Assembly (NCBI RefSeq): GCF_013168275.1
Contig: NZ_AP019547.1
Span: forward strand, 186,001-250,000
Source: Candidatus Nitrotoga sp. AM1P
GTDB lineage: Bacteria > Pseudomonadota > Gammaproteobacteria > Burkholderiales > Gallionellaceae
DNA: 64,000 nucleotides
Direction: 5' to 3'
This document shows positions 45,566 through 54,330 of this stretch, in pieces (positions within the stretch are counted from its first letter, which is position 1; each line of letters starts with the position of its first letter). A program made the position numbers and the translations under genes. The notes under the pieces were generated by a model that was not told the DNA's origin, ran no database searches, and saw only the letters and a program-made list of their open reading frames with translations.

Positions 45566-47371
45566 ATGCCGGACAACCAAGACCACATTATCACGCCGGA
45601 AGAGGCAGTAACCTTGCATGGGTTGTTTGTCGAGCGTGTAAAACGCACGCCTGATGCTATTGCTTACCGTTATTTCGATACGAACGACAATACTTGGTTG
45701 TCGATGACATGGGCGCAGGCGCGCGATCAAACGGCGCGCTGGCAGGCGGCGCTGATGCGTGAAGGATTAGCAGCGGGTGACCGAGTCGCCATCATGTTGC
45801 GCAACTGCCCGCAATGGGTATTGTTTGATCAGGCGGCGTTATCGCTCGGCCTTGTGGTGGTGCCGCTATACACTGAGGACAGGCAGGATAGCGTGGCCTA
45901 TATCATCAACGATGCGGGCGTGAAGGTGCTGCTGTTCGAGAATTCAGAACAATGGCAAGCGTTGCGTAGCGTGTGCGCACAGCTTCCATGCATACAGCGC
46001 ATGATCAGTCTGGATAGGGTAGTCGGACATAATGAAGCACGGTTGCTATGTGTAGAGGAGTGGTTGCCCGCGCATGCAGTTTTGATTGAAGAACGGGTGC
46101 GCGAGCGCGATGCGCTGGCCACGATCATGTACACCTCGGGTACTACGGGTCGCCCCAAAGGAGTGATGCTGTCGCACCGCAATATTTTGTTTGACGCCCA
46201 TGCGGCTTTGCAGACCTGTCCCGTTTCTGGAACGGACACTATGCTGTCTTTTTTGCCGCTTTCTCATGCCTTTGAACGTACGGTGGGTTATTACATCTGC
46301 GTGATGGCTGGCGTCACGGTTGCCTATGCGCGTTCCGTCCAGCTGTTGTCAGAGGATTTACAAATTATTCGCCCAACTATTTTGGTTTCTGTGCCTCGTA
46401 TTTTTGAGCGTGTGTACGGGGCGATTAGCGCCAAGCTGGAGGAGGTATCGCCGTTGCGGCGCAAACTATTTGCTTTAGCGGTTAATATAGGTTGGCACCG
46501 CTTTGAGCATGAACAGGGGCGTGCTGGATGGAATTTGTCTTTATTACTATGGCCGTTGCTTAATCACTTAGTAGCCAGCAAGGTAATGGCGCGTTTAGGT
46601 GGACGACTTCGCCTGACTTTGTGTGGGGGAGCGGCTTTGCAGCCGGAAATCTCACGTGTATTTATTGCACTCGGCTTGCCCATTTTGCAAGGCTATGGCC
46701 TGACTGAGACCAGCCCGATTGTTTGCGCTAATCGCTTGAATAGCAATTTTCCGTCCAGTGTTGGGCTTCCCCTACCGGGGGTAGAGGTGCGCATCGACGA
46801 GCAGGGTGCGTTACTGGTGAAAGGGCAGAATGTGATGTTAGGTTATTGGAATAATGCCGAGGCGACACGCGCCATGATAGATGCGGATGGCTGGCTGAGC
46901 AGTGGCGATCTTGCCTCTATTAGCGAATTAGGACATATCACCATCACGGGGCGTCTGAAGGAAATTATCGTGATGTCTAACGGCGAGAAAATTTCTCCGG
47001 CGGACATGGAACAGGCCATTCTGCGCGACCGTTTGTTCGATCTGGTGATGGTGCATGGCGAGGGGCGTCCCTATCTGACTGTGCTGACAGTAGTGAATGC
47101 GGCAGGCTGGGCACACTTAGCGCAAGAGATCGGGGTGCGTGCGGACAGGCCGGAATCGTTGCATGACCCTCGTATCGAGCAACAGATATTGCAGCGTATC
47201 GCTGATCAGATAAAGGAGTTTCCAGGTTATGCCAAGGTACACCGGGTATTACTGTTGACCGAGCCGTGGAGTGTTGATAACGGACTGATGACGCCCACCC
47301 TGAAGGTTAAACGTGGATCTGTGGTGGAGCGCTTTGCAAAAGAAATTGAACAGCTTTATCAAGGACATTGA
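45566..47371 (+). CDS. Long-chain acyl-CoA synthetase (AMP-forming)
   Basis: A 601-residue ANL-superfamily enzyme that activates fatty acids with ATP and CoA. P-loop-like motif TIMYTSGTTGRPKGVMLSHR (about residues 185-205), GYGLTETSPIVCANRL, SSGDLASISELGHITITGRL, and the C-terminal hinge KEIIVMSNGEKISP with catalytic region LKVKRGSVVERF are all present. The membrane-type FAA1/long-chain pattern fits its position after fadE. Start 45566 has GAGGGG upstream. FadD-like function is inferred and chain length is unknown. Confidence 0.92.
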   Translation: MPDNQDHIITPEEAVTLHGLFVERVKRTPDAIAYRYFDTNDNTWLSMTWAQARDQTARWQAALMREGLAAGDRVAIMLRNCPQWVLFDQAALSLGLVVVPLYTEDRQDSVAYIINDAGVKVLLFENSEQWQALRSVCAQLPCIQRMISLDRVVGHNEARLLCVEEWLPAHAVLIEERVRERDALATIMYTSGTTGRPKGVMLSHRNILFDAHAALQTCPVSGTDTMLSFLPLSHAFERTVGYYICVMAGVTVAYARSVQLLSEDLQIIRPTILVSVPRIFERVYGAISAKLEEVSPLRRKLFALAVNIGWHRFEHEQGRAGWNLSLLLWPLLNHLVASKVMARLGGRLRLTLCGGAALQPEISRVFIALGLPILQGYGLTETSPIVCANRLNSNFPSSVGLPLPGVEVRIDEQGALLVKGQNVMLGYWNNAEATRAMIDADGWLSSGDLASISELGHITITGRLKEIIVMSNGEKISPADMEQAILRDRLFDLVMVHGEGRPYLTVLTVVNAAGWAHLAQEIGVRADRPESLHDPRIEQQILQRIADQIKEFPGYAKVHRVLLLTEPWSVDNGLMTPTLKVKRGSVVERFAKEIEQLYQGH

Positions 47372-47374
47372 AAT

Positions 47375-47776
47375 ATGGCTGAACCAGCCTTGACCCTCTT
47401 GCCGCAACGTGAGCCTACACTGCGTATGGTGGCCATGCCATCCGATAGTAATTACGCTGGCGACGTTTTTGGCGGTTGGGTAATGGCGCAAGTTGACATT
47501 GCCGGAAGCATTCCCGCCCTCATTCGTGCGCGCGGACGTGTGGTGACGGTGGCGGTGAATTCATTTGTATTTAAACAGCCGTTGTTCATGGGCGATGTGG
47601 TGAGCTTTTATGCTGAACTTGTGAAGGTAGGGCGTACTTCCATTACCGTCAAGGTCGAGGTGTATGTGCAGCGCGATCCGGTTAAGCCGATCTGTGCCAA
47701 GGTAACCGAGGCCATGTTGACCTATGTGGCGGTGGGAGAAGACCGTAGGCCGCGCATTGTGCCACCTGACGAATGA
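47375..47776 (+). CDS. yciA: Acyl-CoA thioesterase, YciA-like hotdog fold
   Basis: A 133-residue single-hotdog protein hydrolysing acyl-CoA to free acid and CoA. MVAMPSDSNYAGDVFGGWVM followed by AQVDIAGSI carries the catalytic Asp segment. VVTVAVNSFVFKQPLFMGDV and SITVKVEVYVQRD complete the fold. It starts 3 bp after the synthetase stop and so is coupled to it. It may relieve CoA trapping during beta-oxidation. Confidence 0.93.
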   Translation: MAEPALTLLPQREPTLRMVAMPSDSNYAGDVFGGWVMAQVDIAGSIPALIRARGRVVTVAVNSFVFKQPLFMGDVVSFYAELVKVGRTSITVKVEVYVQRDPVKPICAKVTEAMLTYVAVGEDRRPRIVPPDE

Positions 47777-47886
47777 GTGCATTATTTTTCTGCACAGATA
47801 GAGAGTTAGACTTGGTTGATTAAATAGTTTTTACAGCGCGAGCATAAGAAGGAAGGCTCATGACTTCTTTATTTTGGAAATGAAAT

Positions 47887-50373
47887 ATGCCTAAGAATTT
47901 TATTATACGTAAGGTCGCTGTATTGGGAGCAGGGGTAATGGGCGCGCAGATTGCCGCGCATTTGATCAACGCCAATGTGGAAACGCTGCTATTCGAGTTG
48001 CCTGCTAAAGAGGGTGATCTTAATGGCAACGTAACCAAAGCGCTGGAAGGCTTGAAGAAGCTCGAACCCAGTCCATTAGCATCCCCTGCCAAGCTGGCCT
48101 ATCTCCAGCCTGCAAATTACGAGCAGCACCTAGAATTGCTGCGCGGTTGTGATCTTGTGATTGAGGCGATTGCCGAGCGCATCGACTGGAAGTCAGATCT
48201 TTACCGCAAAGTCGCCCCTTATCTTGGCGCAGACTGCATTTTTGCCAGCAACACTTCCGGGCTGTCTATCAACGAATTGGCTCAGGCGTTTCCAGAAGCG
48301 CAGCGCCATCGATTCTGCGGCATTCATTTTTTTAACCCGCCGCGCTACATGCATTTGGTCGAACTGATTCCCTGCGCTGGCACTGACGCTGTGCTGCTGG
48401 ACAGACTGGAGGAGTTTCTTGTCTCCACGCTGGGCAAAGGCGTGGTACGGGCCAAGGACACGCCCAACTTTATCGCCAACCGCATCGGTGTATTTTCTTT
48501 ACTGGCCACGCTGCATCATGCACGCCGGCTGGGGCTGAACTTCGATACCGTGGATGCTTTAACCGGCCGCTATCTGGGGCGCCCCAAGAGCGCTACTTTT
48601 CGCACTTTGGACGTGGTTGGGCTGGATGTATTCGCACGCGTGGTCGACACCATGCGCAATAATCTTGCAGACGATCCCTGGCACGCCTATTTTGCGCTGC
48701 CGGGCTGGTTGGACAAGCTGATAGCGGAGGGCGCGCTAGGGCAGAAAACCAAACGCGGTGTGTATCAGAAAGTCGGTAATAAAATTCATGTTTTCGATTT
48801 GGGTTTGCAGACTTATCGCTTGTCGGAAGATAAGTTGGATGATGCGGTAAAGGACATACTACGCGAACGTGATTGGGCGAAAAAGCTTGCTGCCCTGCAT
48901 ACCAGCACGCGTCCACAAGCGCAATTCCTGTGGGCGGTGTTTTGTGATTTATTTCACTATTGTGCGGTACAGCTGGAAGGTATCGCGAACAATGCGCGCG
49001 ATCTGGATTTTGCCGTGCGCTGGGGGTTCGGCTGGGACAGTGGGCCGTTTGAAATCTGGCAGACGACAGGCTGGCAAAAGGTAGTCGGTTGGGTTAACGA
49101 AGATATCGCGGCGGGCAGGACCATGTCGTCCGCACCTCTGCCAGACTGGGTGACTGATGCAACCCGTAATGAGGTGCATAGTGCGCAGGGCTCATACTCG
49201 CCGGGCAGCAATCAGTATCAAGCACGCTCGAAGTTACCGGTGTACGACCGGCAGGAGTTTCCAGACCGATTGCTGGGCGAGGTAATGCAATATGGCGAAA
49301 CGATTTTTGAGACCGAAGCGGTACGCATGTGGCACACCGATAACGATATCGCCATCCTGAGTTTTAAAACCAAGATGCATATCATCAGCAGTGAATTGCT
49401 GGACGATATTTTGCGCGCGCTGGACGAAGCCGAGGAAAACTGGCTTGCACTCATTATTTGGCAGACTGAACCACCATTCTCTGCCGGTGCCAATTTATTG
49501 CAATTGATGCAAGGGGTACAGCAAGTTGATGAAGAACAATCCGGTGGGTTTTTCGGCAAGTTTAAAGGCGCGGTGCAGCGCGTCAAATATACCGTGGCGG
49601 GCGGTGGCGGGCTAAGTGAAATCGTCAATGCGGCAACCGGCAATGTCCTCCGAGTAGAAGACGTAATCGCCAAATTCCAGCGGGTGTCGCAGCGCCTGAA
49701 ATATGCGCAGGTGCCTACTGTCGCGGCGGTAGACGGCCTCGCGCTGGGCGGCGGCTGCGAAATTTCGATTCATTGCACGCGTATTGTTGCTGTGTTGGAA
49801 AGTTATATCGGGCTGGTAGAAACGGGCGTTGGCCTGCTGCCCTCTGGAGGCGGCTGCAAGGAAATGACGCAACGCGCGGCGGCGGAAGCAAAAGGCGGCG
49901 ATATTTTTCCGTTTCTACGCCGTTATTTTCAGAATATCGCCATGGGCGAAGTATCCAAGAGCGCAGAGTTGGCGCGCGAGATGGGCTATTTGCGAGCCTC
50001 GGATCGCATCGTGATGAACCACTTCGAATTGCTGCATGTGGCCAAGCAAGAAGCATTGGCGCTGGTAGCCACGGCCTATCGCCCGCCGCTGATTCAGCGT
50101 CAAATTCCGGTAGCAGGCAGGACAGGCATTGCTTCATTCAAAGCGTCTATGGTGAACATGCTCGAAGGAGGTTTCATCTCGGAGCATGATTACGCTATTG
50201 GCAGCCGTGTGGCCGAGGTAATGTGTGGTGGTGATGTAGAAGTCGGCAGCATGGTCGATGAGCAATGGCTGCTTGATCTGGAGCGGCGCAATTTCCTTGA
50301 GTTGCTGGCGATGGACAAGACGCAGGAACGCATTGAGTACATGCTGAGGCATAGCAAACCATTGCGGAATTAA
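47887..50373 (+). CDS. Bifunctional 3-hydroxyacyl-CoA dehydrogenase / enoyl-CoA hydratase (FadN-like)
   Basis: An 828-residue fusion. The dehydrogenase comes first: VAVLGAGVMGAQIAAHLINA (NAD site), FASNTSGLSINELAQAF, and FCGIHFFNPPRYMHLVELIP with the catalytic His. The hydratase is C-terminal: PPFSAGANLLQLMQGVQQVD and VDGLALGGGCEISIHCTRIV for the oxyanion hole, and LVETGVGLLPSGGGCKEMTQ for a catalytic Glu. This order is that of Bacillus FadN, opposite to E. coli FadB/FadJ. It is intact and placed before a thiolase gene. Confidence 0.93.
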   Translation: MPKNFIIRKVAVLGAGVMGAQIAAHLINANVETLLFELPAKEGDLNGNVTKALEGLKKLEPSPLASPAKLAYLQPANYEQHLELLRGCDLVIEAIAERIDWKSDLYRKVAPYLGADCIFASNTSGLSINELAQAFPEAQRHRFCGIHFFNPPRYMHLVELIPCAGTDAVLLDRLEEFLVSTLGKGVVRAKDTPNFIANRIGVFSLLATLHHARRLGLNFDTVDALTGRYLGRPKSATFRTLDVVGLDVFARVVDTMRNNLADDPWHAYFALPGWLDKLIAEGALGQKTKRGVYQKVGNKIHVFDLGLQTYRLSEDKLDDAVKDILRERDWAKKLAALHTSTRPQAQFLWAVFCDLFHYCAVQLEGIANNARDLDFAVRWGFGWDSGPFEIWQTTGWQKVVGWVNEDIAAGRTMSSAPLPDWVTDATRNEVHSAQGSYSPGSNQYQARSKLPVYDRQEFPDRLLGEVMQYGETIFETEAVRMWHTDNDIAILSFKTKMHIISSELLDDILRALDEAEENWLALIIWQTEPPFSAGANLLQLMQGVQQVDEEQSGGFFGKFKGAVQRVKYTVAGGGGLSEIVNAATGNVLRVEDVIAKFQRVSQRLKYAQVPTVAAVDGLALGGGCEISIHCTRIVAVLESYIGLVETGVGLLPSGGGCKEMTQRAAAEAKGGDIFPFLRRYFQNIAMGEVSKSAELAREMGYLRASDRIVMNHFELLHVAKQEALALVATAYRPPLIQRQIPVAGRTGIASFKASMVNMLEGGFISEHDYAIGSRVAEVMCGGDVEVGSMVDEQWLLDLERRNFLELLAMDKTQERIEYMLRHSKPLRN

Positions 50374-50414
50374 AATCCCTCGCCCTTATTGATCGGCCAG
50401 AGTATGTTTGAAGT

Positions 50415-50472
50415 CCGTTCGCCTTGAGCTTGTCGAAAGGTGAATGGGCTTCGACAAACTCAGCCCGAACGG
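50415..50472. repeat. REP-like inverted repeat
   Basis: CCGTTCGCCTTGAGCTTGTC and, inverted, GGCTTCGACAAACTCAGCCC form two arms of about 25 bp with a six-base loop, between the FadN-like and thiolase genes. The transcript would form a long hairpin that may affect expression between them. Confidence 0.8.
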
Positions 50473-50546
50473 AGTTTTACCTAGCCGGATCAATATCGGG
50501 TATTTCTTGGGAACCGGACAGAGGCGATCTTCAAAAGGAGTAATTC

Positions 50547-51746
50547 ATGTCTAAACAAATTCAGGAAGCTTATATCGTTGCCGCCACTCGCACCCCGGTG
50601 GGTAAGGCACCGCGAGGCATGTTCCGCAACACTCGGCCCGACGATCTGCTGACGCATGTGCTGAAAAGTGTGATGAAACAATGCCCCTCACTTGACCCTG
50701 CCGCAGTGGGCGATGTCATCGCCGGCTGTGCCATGCCGGAAGCTGAGCAGGGCATGAATGTGGCGCGAATTGCATTGCTGCTGGCGGGTTTGCCGAATTC
50801 TGTGCCTGGCCTGACCGTTAACCGCTTCTGTTCTTCCGGCTTGCAAGCTGTGGCGCTTGCGGCAGACCGAATTCGCCTCGGTGAAGCGGACGTGATGATT
50901 GCGGCGGGTACCGAGAGCATGAGTATGGTGCCGATGATGGGAAATAAAATTGCGATGAATCCAGAAATTTTCGCGCACGATGAGAATATCGCTATTGCTT
51001 ATGGCATGGGATTGACTGCGGAGAAGGTGGCAGAACGCTGGCAGATAAGCCGCGAAGCACAGGATGCCTTCGCTTATGAGAGTCACCGTCGCGCCTTGCA
51101 GGCTATTATGAATAATGAATTCAAAGATGAAATTACACCGTATCCAATTCAGCGTCATGTGCCGGATTTATTACGTCGCGAAGTGAGCGTGCATACAAGC
51201 ATGGCGGAGCAGGACGAAGGTCCGCGTGCAGATACTTCGATGGAAGCGCTGGCTAAACTCAAAACCGTGTTTGCGCAAAATGGTTCAGTTACCGCCGGCA
51301 ATAGTTCGCAGATGTCGGATGGTGCGGGTGCGGTGCTGCTGGTCAGCGAGTCCGCGTTGAAGCGCTACAACCTGACACCCATAGGAAAATTTCTCGGTTT
51401 TGCTGTGGCGGGCGTGCCGCCGGAAATTATGGGTATCGGCCCGAAGGAAGCCATTCCGCGGGTGCTGCGCCAAGTCGGTTTGCAATTGGATGACATCGAC
51501 TGGATTGAGCTCAACGAAGCTTTTGCCGCGCAATCGCTGGCGGTAATAAAGGAAGTCGCCCTGGATCCCGCCAAAGTCAATCCACTGGGTGGAGCGATAG
51601 CCTTGGGTCACCCGCTGGGTGCCACCGGCGCGATCCGCACCGCTACCTTGCTGCATGGGTTGCGCAGGCGCAAACAAAAATACGGCATGGTCACCATGTG
51701 TATTGGAACGGGCATGGGCGCTGCGGGAATTTTCGAGGCCTTTTAG
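50547..51746 (+). CDS. fadA: Acetyl-CoA C-acyltransferase (thiolase)
   Basis: A 399-residue thiolase that releases acetyl-CoA from 3-ketoacyl-CoA. The nucleophilic Cys is in LTVNRFCSSGLQAVALAADR, the catalytic His in NPLGGAIALGHPLGATGAIR, and the second Cys in MVTMCIGTGMGAAGIFE. Ribosome site AAAGGAG precedes ATG. As last gene of the cycle it pairs functionally with the FadN-like protein. Confidence 0.95.
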   Translation: MSKQIQEAYIVAATRTPVGKAPRGMFRNTRPDDLLTHVLKSVMKQCPSLDPAAVGDVIAGCAMPEAEQGMNVARIALLLAGLPNSVPGLTVNRFCSSGLQAVALAADRIRLGEADVMIAAGTESMSMVPMMGNKIAMNPEIFAHDENIAIAYGMGLTAEKVAERWQISREAQDAFAYESHRRALQAIMNNEFKDEITPYPIQRHVPDLLRREVSVHTSMAEQDEGPRADTSMEALAKLKTVFAQNGSVTAGNSSQMSDGAGAVLLVSESALKRYNLTPIGKFLGFAVAGVPPEIMGIGPKEAIPRVLRQVGLQLDDIDWIELNEAFAAQSLAVIKEVALDPAKVNPLGGAIALGHPLGATGAIRTATLLHGLRRRKQKYGMVTMCIGTGMGAAGIFEAF

Positions 51747-51912
51747 CCCAGTCGCTTCATAAATTCGCATGCTCTTGTTTGTAGTAATGGATAAGAATAT
51801 TTTCTCCACGATATGAATAACAACAGAGCTCCTTCGAAAAACTTCCCTATCGGTTAGAATCCTGCGCAATCGAATTGATAAAATATCCGCGCTGGGAAAG
51901 TGAAATTATTCC

Positions 51913-53154
51913 GTGAGTATTGAAGCTGCCAAAGAATTGAACAGCGATTGCCATTCCGCCATTGTGGATCGTGGCGCGCTGGAACGTACCCTGCATGAGC
52001 AGGGTGAGGTTTGGCACCAGCGTATTAACGAGCGTTGTCCCCACCTGTTTGCTGCGGCTCCCTTGTTTATTTCCAGCGGAGAAATGGAGAAAATGCACGC
52101 AGTCATTGAGGCCGTCCAACAGGTTGTAGCGCTATCTGCATGGCGCGATGCCGTGTTGCAACACGCACCGGCCATCGCCCGATATGAACCTCGTGCCAAA
52201 GGTGTGTTTTTCGGTTACGACTTTCATCTAAATACCGAAGGTGTGCATCTCATTGAGATCAATACTAATGCGGGGGGTGCGCTGTTTAACGCGTTACAAC
52301 TGCATAGTCAGCGTGACGTAGTTGCGCCGGGCAAGCCTGTGGCGATTGACAATTTGGAGCAGGCATTTCTCGACATGTTTCGCAATGAATGGCGCCTGGA
52401 ACGGGGCGATGCGCCGCTGCAAACCATCGTCATCGTAGATGAACAGCCACTCGAACAATATTTTTATCCAGAATTTGTATTGATGCAGCAATTGTTTGAA
52501 CGCGCGGGCATTGCAGTGTTCATCGCTGATCCAGCGGAACTGGAGGCGCGTACAGACGGCCTGTATCTCCGTGAACGCAAGATCGATCTGATTTACAACC
52601 GCCTGACCGACTTTTCCTTACAACAATACAGTGCCATAAGTACTGCCTACCAAAGTAATCAAGTGGTGCTCACACCGCATCCACATGTATATGCGTTGTA
52701 TGCTGACAAACGCAATCTTGCCCTGCTTACTGCCCCCGACAGCCTGCGCGCGATGGGTGTGGCTGAGACAACCATCGCCACTTTAATGATGGGCATACCA
52801 CAGACCAGGTTAGTGGACGCGCAGGAGCACGAACATTGGCGGCAGCAACGCAAGCAGTGGTTCTTCAAACCCGCCACCGGTTATGGCGGTAAGGGCACCT
52901 ATCGTGGCGCCAATATTACCAACCGGGTGTTTACTGAAATCATGCAGGGCGGTTATATAGCGCAGCGCATGGCGCCTCCCGGCGAACGCATGATATGTCT
53001 GGAAGGTGCGGAGCCGGTTGCACTTAAATCAGATGTGCGCTGCTATGTGTATGACGGCCATGTGCAGCTTATCGCCGCGCGGCTCTATCAAGGGCAAACC
53101 ACCAATTTCCGCACAGCTGGCGGCGGTTTTGCACCAGTCCGTGTCGTCACTTAG
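51913..53154 (+). CDS. ATP-grasp-like protein, possibly circularly permuted
   Basis: A 413-residue cytoplasmic protein of unknown reaction, starting at a GTG. YDFHLNTEGVHLIEINTNAG near residue 110 looks like an ATP-grasp metal-binding strand (ExN), but the lysine/glycine-loop segment WFFKPATGYGGKGTYRGANI comes later, near residue 315. It is followed by GGYIAQRMAPP and SDVRCYVYDGHVQLIAARLY. That order suggests a permuted ATP-grasp, as in glutathionylspermidine-synthetase-like proteins. Carboxylate-amine ligation is inferred. It is 9 bp upstream of crcB. Confidence 0.6.
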   Translation: MSIEAAKELNSDCHSAIVDRGALERTLHEQGEVWHQRINERCPHLFAAAPLFISSGEMEKMHAVIEAVQQVVALSAWRDAVLQHAPAIARYEPRAKGVFFGYDFHLNTEGVHLIEINTNAGGALFNALQLHSQRDVVAPGKPVAIDNLEQAFLDMFRNEWRLERGDAPLQTIVIVDEQPLEQYFYPEFVLMQQLFERAGIAVFIADPAELEARTDGLYLRERKIDLIYNRLTDFSLQQYSAISTAYQSNQVVLTPHPHVYALYADKRNLALLTAPDSLRAMGVAETTIATLMMGIPQTRLVDAQEHEHWRQQRKQWFFKPATGYGGKGTYRGANITNRVFTEIMQGGYIAQRMAPPGERMICLEGAEPVALKSDVRCYVYDGHVQLIAARLYQGQTTNFRTAGGGFAPVRVVT

Positions 53155-53163
53155 AATACGCGC

Positions 53164-53547
53164 ATGACACTCTATGCCTTTATCGCAGTTGGCCTGGGCG
53201 GAGCCATCGGCTCATGGTTGCGCTGGGGGCTGGGTTCGTGGCTTAATCCCGCGCTGCCAGAACTAGCGCTTGGTACACTTTGCGCAAACTTGATCGGAGG
53301 CTACATCATTGGCCTTGCTGTCGCCTTCTTCATGCAGCAACCGGAGCTGTCGCCCGAATGGCGCTTGTTCATTATCACCGGCTTTCTCGGTGGGCTAACT
53401 ACCTTTTCCACCTTCTCTGCCGAAACCGTCACTTTGCTGGTACGCGGTCAATATGCCTGGAGTGCTGCAATTATTGCTGCCCATCTCGGCGGTTCATTGC
53501 TGATGACGATGCTGGGCATGCACACCTTCAAGTGGTTGCATCAATAA
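53164..53547 (+). CDS. crcB: Fluoride channel FluC/CrcB
   Basis: A 127-residue, four-helix inner-membrane protein exporting fluoride as a dual-topology dimer. GGAIGSWLRWGLGSWLNP and GTLCANLIGGYIIGLAVAFF are the first helices. GFLGGLTTFSTFSAETVTLL contains the TTFSTF break that lines the pore. No fluoride riboswitch is seen upstream, and the gene is instead close behind the ATP-grasp gene. Confidence 0.94.
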   Translation: MTLYAFIAVGLGGAIGSWLRWGLGSWLNPALPELALGTLCANLIGGYIIGLAVAFFMQQPELSPEWRLFIITGFLGGLTTFSTFSAETVTLLVRGQYAWSAAIIAAHLGGSLLMTMLGMHTFKWLHQ

Positions 53548-53581
53548 AAGGCAATAAGCATAGCGTCCGCATTTATTCAGT

Positions 53582-53618
53582 CCGGTAGGTTTGGGATGAA
53601 TGAAATGAAGCACAACAT
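53582..53618 (+). repeat. Left inverted repeat flanking the RAYT relic
   Basis: CGGTAGGTTTGGGATGAATG and the following AAATGAAGCACAACAT are matched, inverted, at 54167-54201. Together they bracket the dead transposase gene as a REP/BIME-like unit. Confidence 0.75.
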
Positions 53619-53635
53619 CATAGGGGGATAAATAT

Positions 53636-54165
53636 ATGCGTTACCGGCGTGCCGATGCAGTAGGAGGCACATATTTCTTCACTGTTAATGTGGCTGAACG
53701 GCGCTCCGATGTATTGGTGCGGCATATCGATGACTTGCGTGCAGCCATGAAAACGGTGAAAAGCGCGCATCCGTTTGCTGTTTGGTGATGGTAGTGTTAC
53801 CAGAACACCTGCATGCGATATGGCGTTTGCCACCGGGCGATGCCGACTATCCGTTACGTTGGTCGCTCATCAAGGCCGGGTTCTTGCGGCGGCTGGTAAA
53901 AGGCGAGCACATTCGTACCAGCCGCCAAGCCAAGCGTGAGCGAGGAATCTGACAGCGACGGTATTGGGAACATCAAATCCGGGATGAGATTGATCTTGCG
54001 CGGCACGTCGATTACATTCATTACAATCCCGTAAAACATGGCTGGGTCACTCACCCTGTTGATTGGCCACATTCAACATTGCATGGCTACATTGAGCGGG
54101 GAATGGCAACATCGGATTGGGGTGGGAAAATGGGTGATGGAGTAGATGGTTATGATGCGCGGTAA
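53636..54165 (+). pseudogene. REP-associated tyrosine transposase (RAYT) relic
   Basis: MRYRRADAVGGTYFFTVNVA opens a TnpA-REP protein. A small deletion after AHPFAV breaks the frame before VVLPEHLHAIWRLPPGDADY (the HUH-like HLHxIW motif). A TGA replaces the Trp expected before QRRYWEHQIRDE, and the tyrosine segment YIHYNPVKHGWV and the C-terminus follow. Two lesions make it inactive. Confidence 0.88.
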
Positions 54166-54166
54166 A

Positions 54167-54201
54167 ATGTTGGGCTTCATTTCATTCAGGCTAACCTACC
54201 G
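54167..54201 (-). repeat. Right inverted repeat flanking the RAYT relic
   Basis: Read on the minus strand, CGGTAGGTTAGCCTGAATGA continuing AATGAAGCCCAACAT matches the left copy with few differences. It starts two bases after the transposase stop. Confidence 0.75.
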
Positions 54202-54330
54202 AGCTTCGGCGTCCAATACATTACCAACTTAAGGTCAGCACCGGAAGCTTAAGAGTTGCTTATAGAGTCGACCATTAAATAATACGGTTCGTCCTTCCTG
54301 TGAAGGACGGGATCCATACACTCCATCTAT

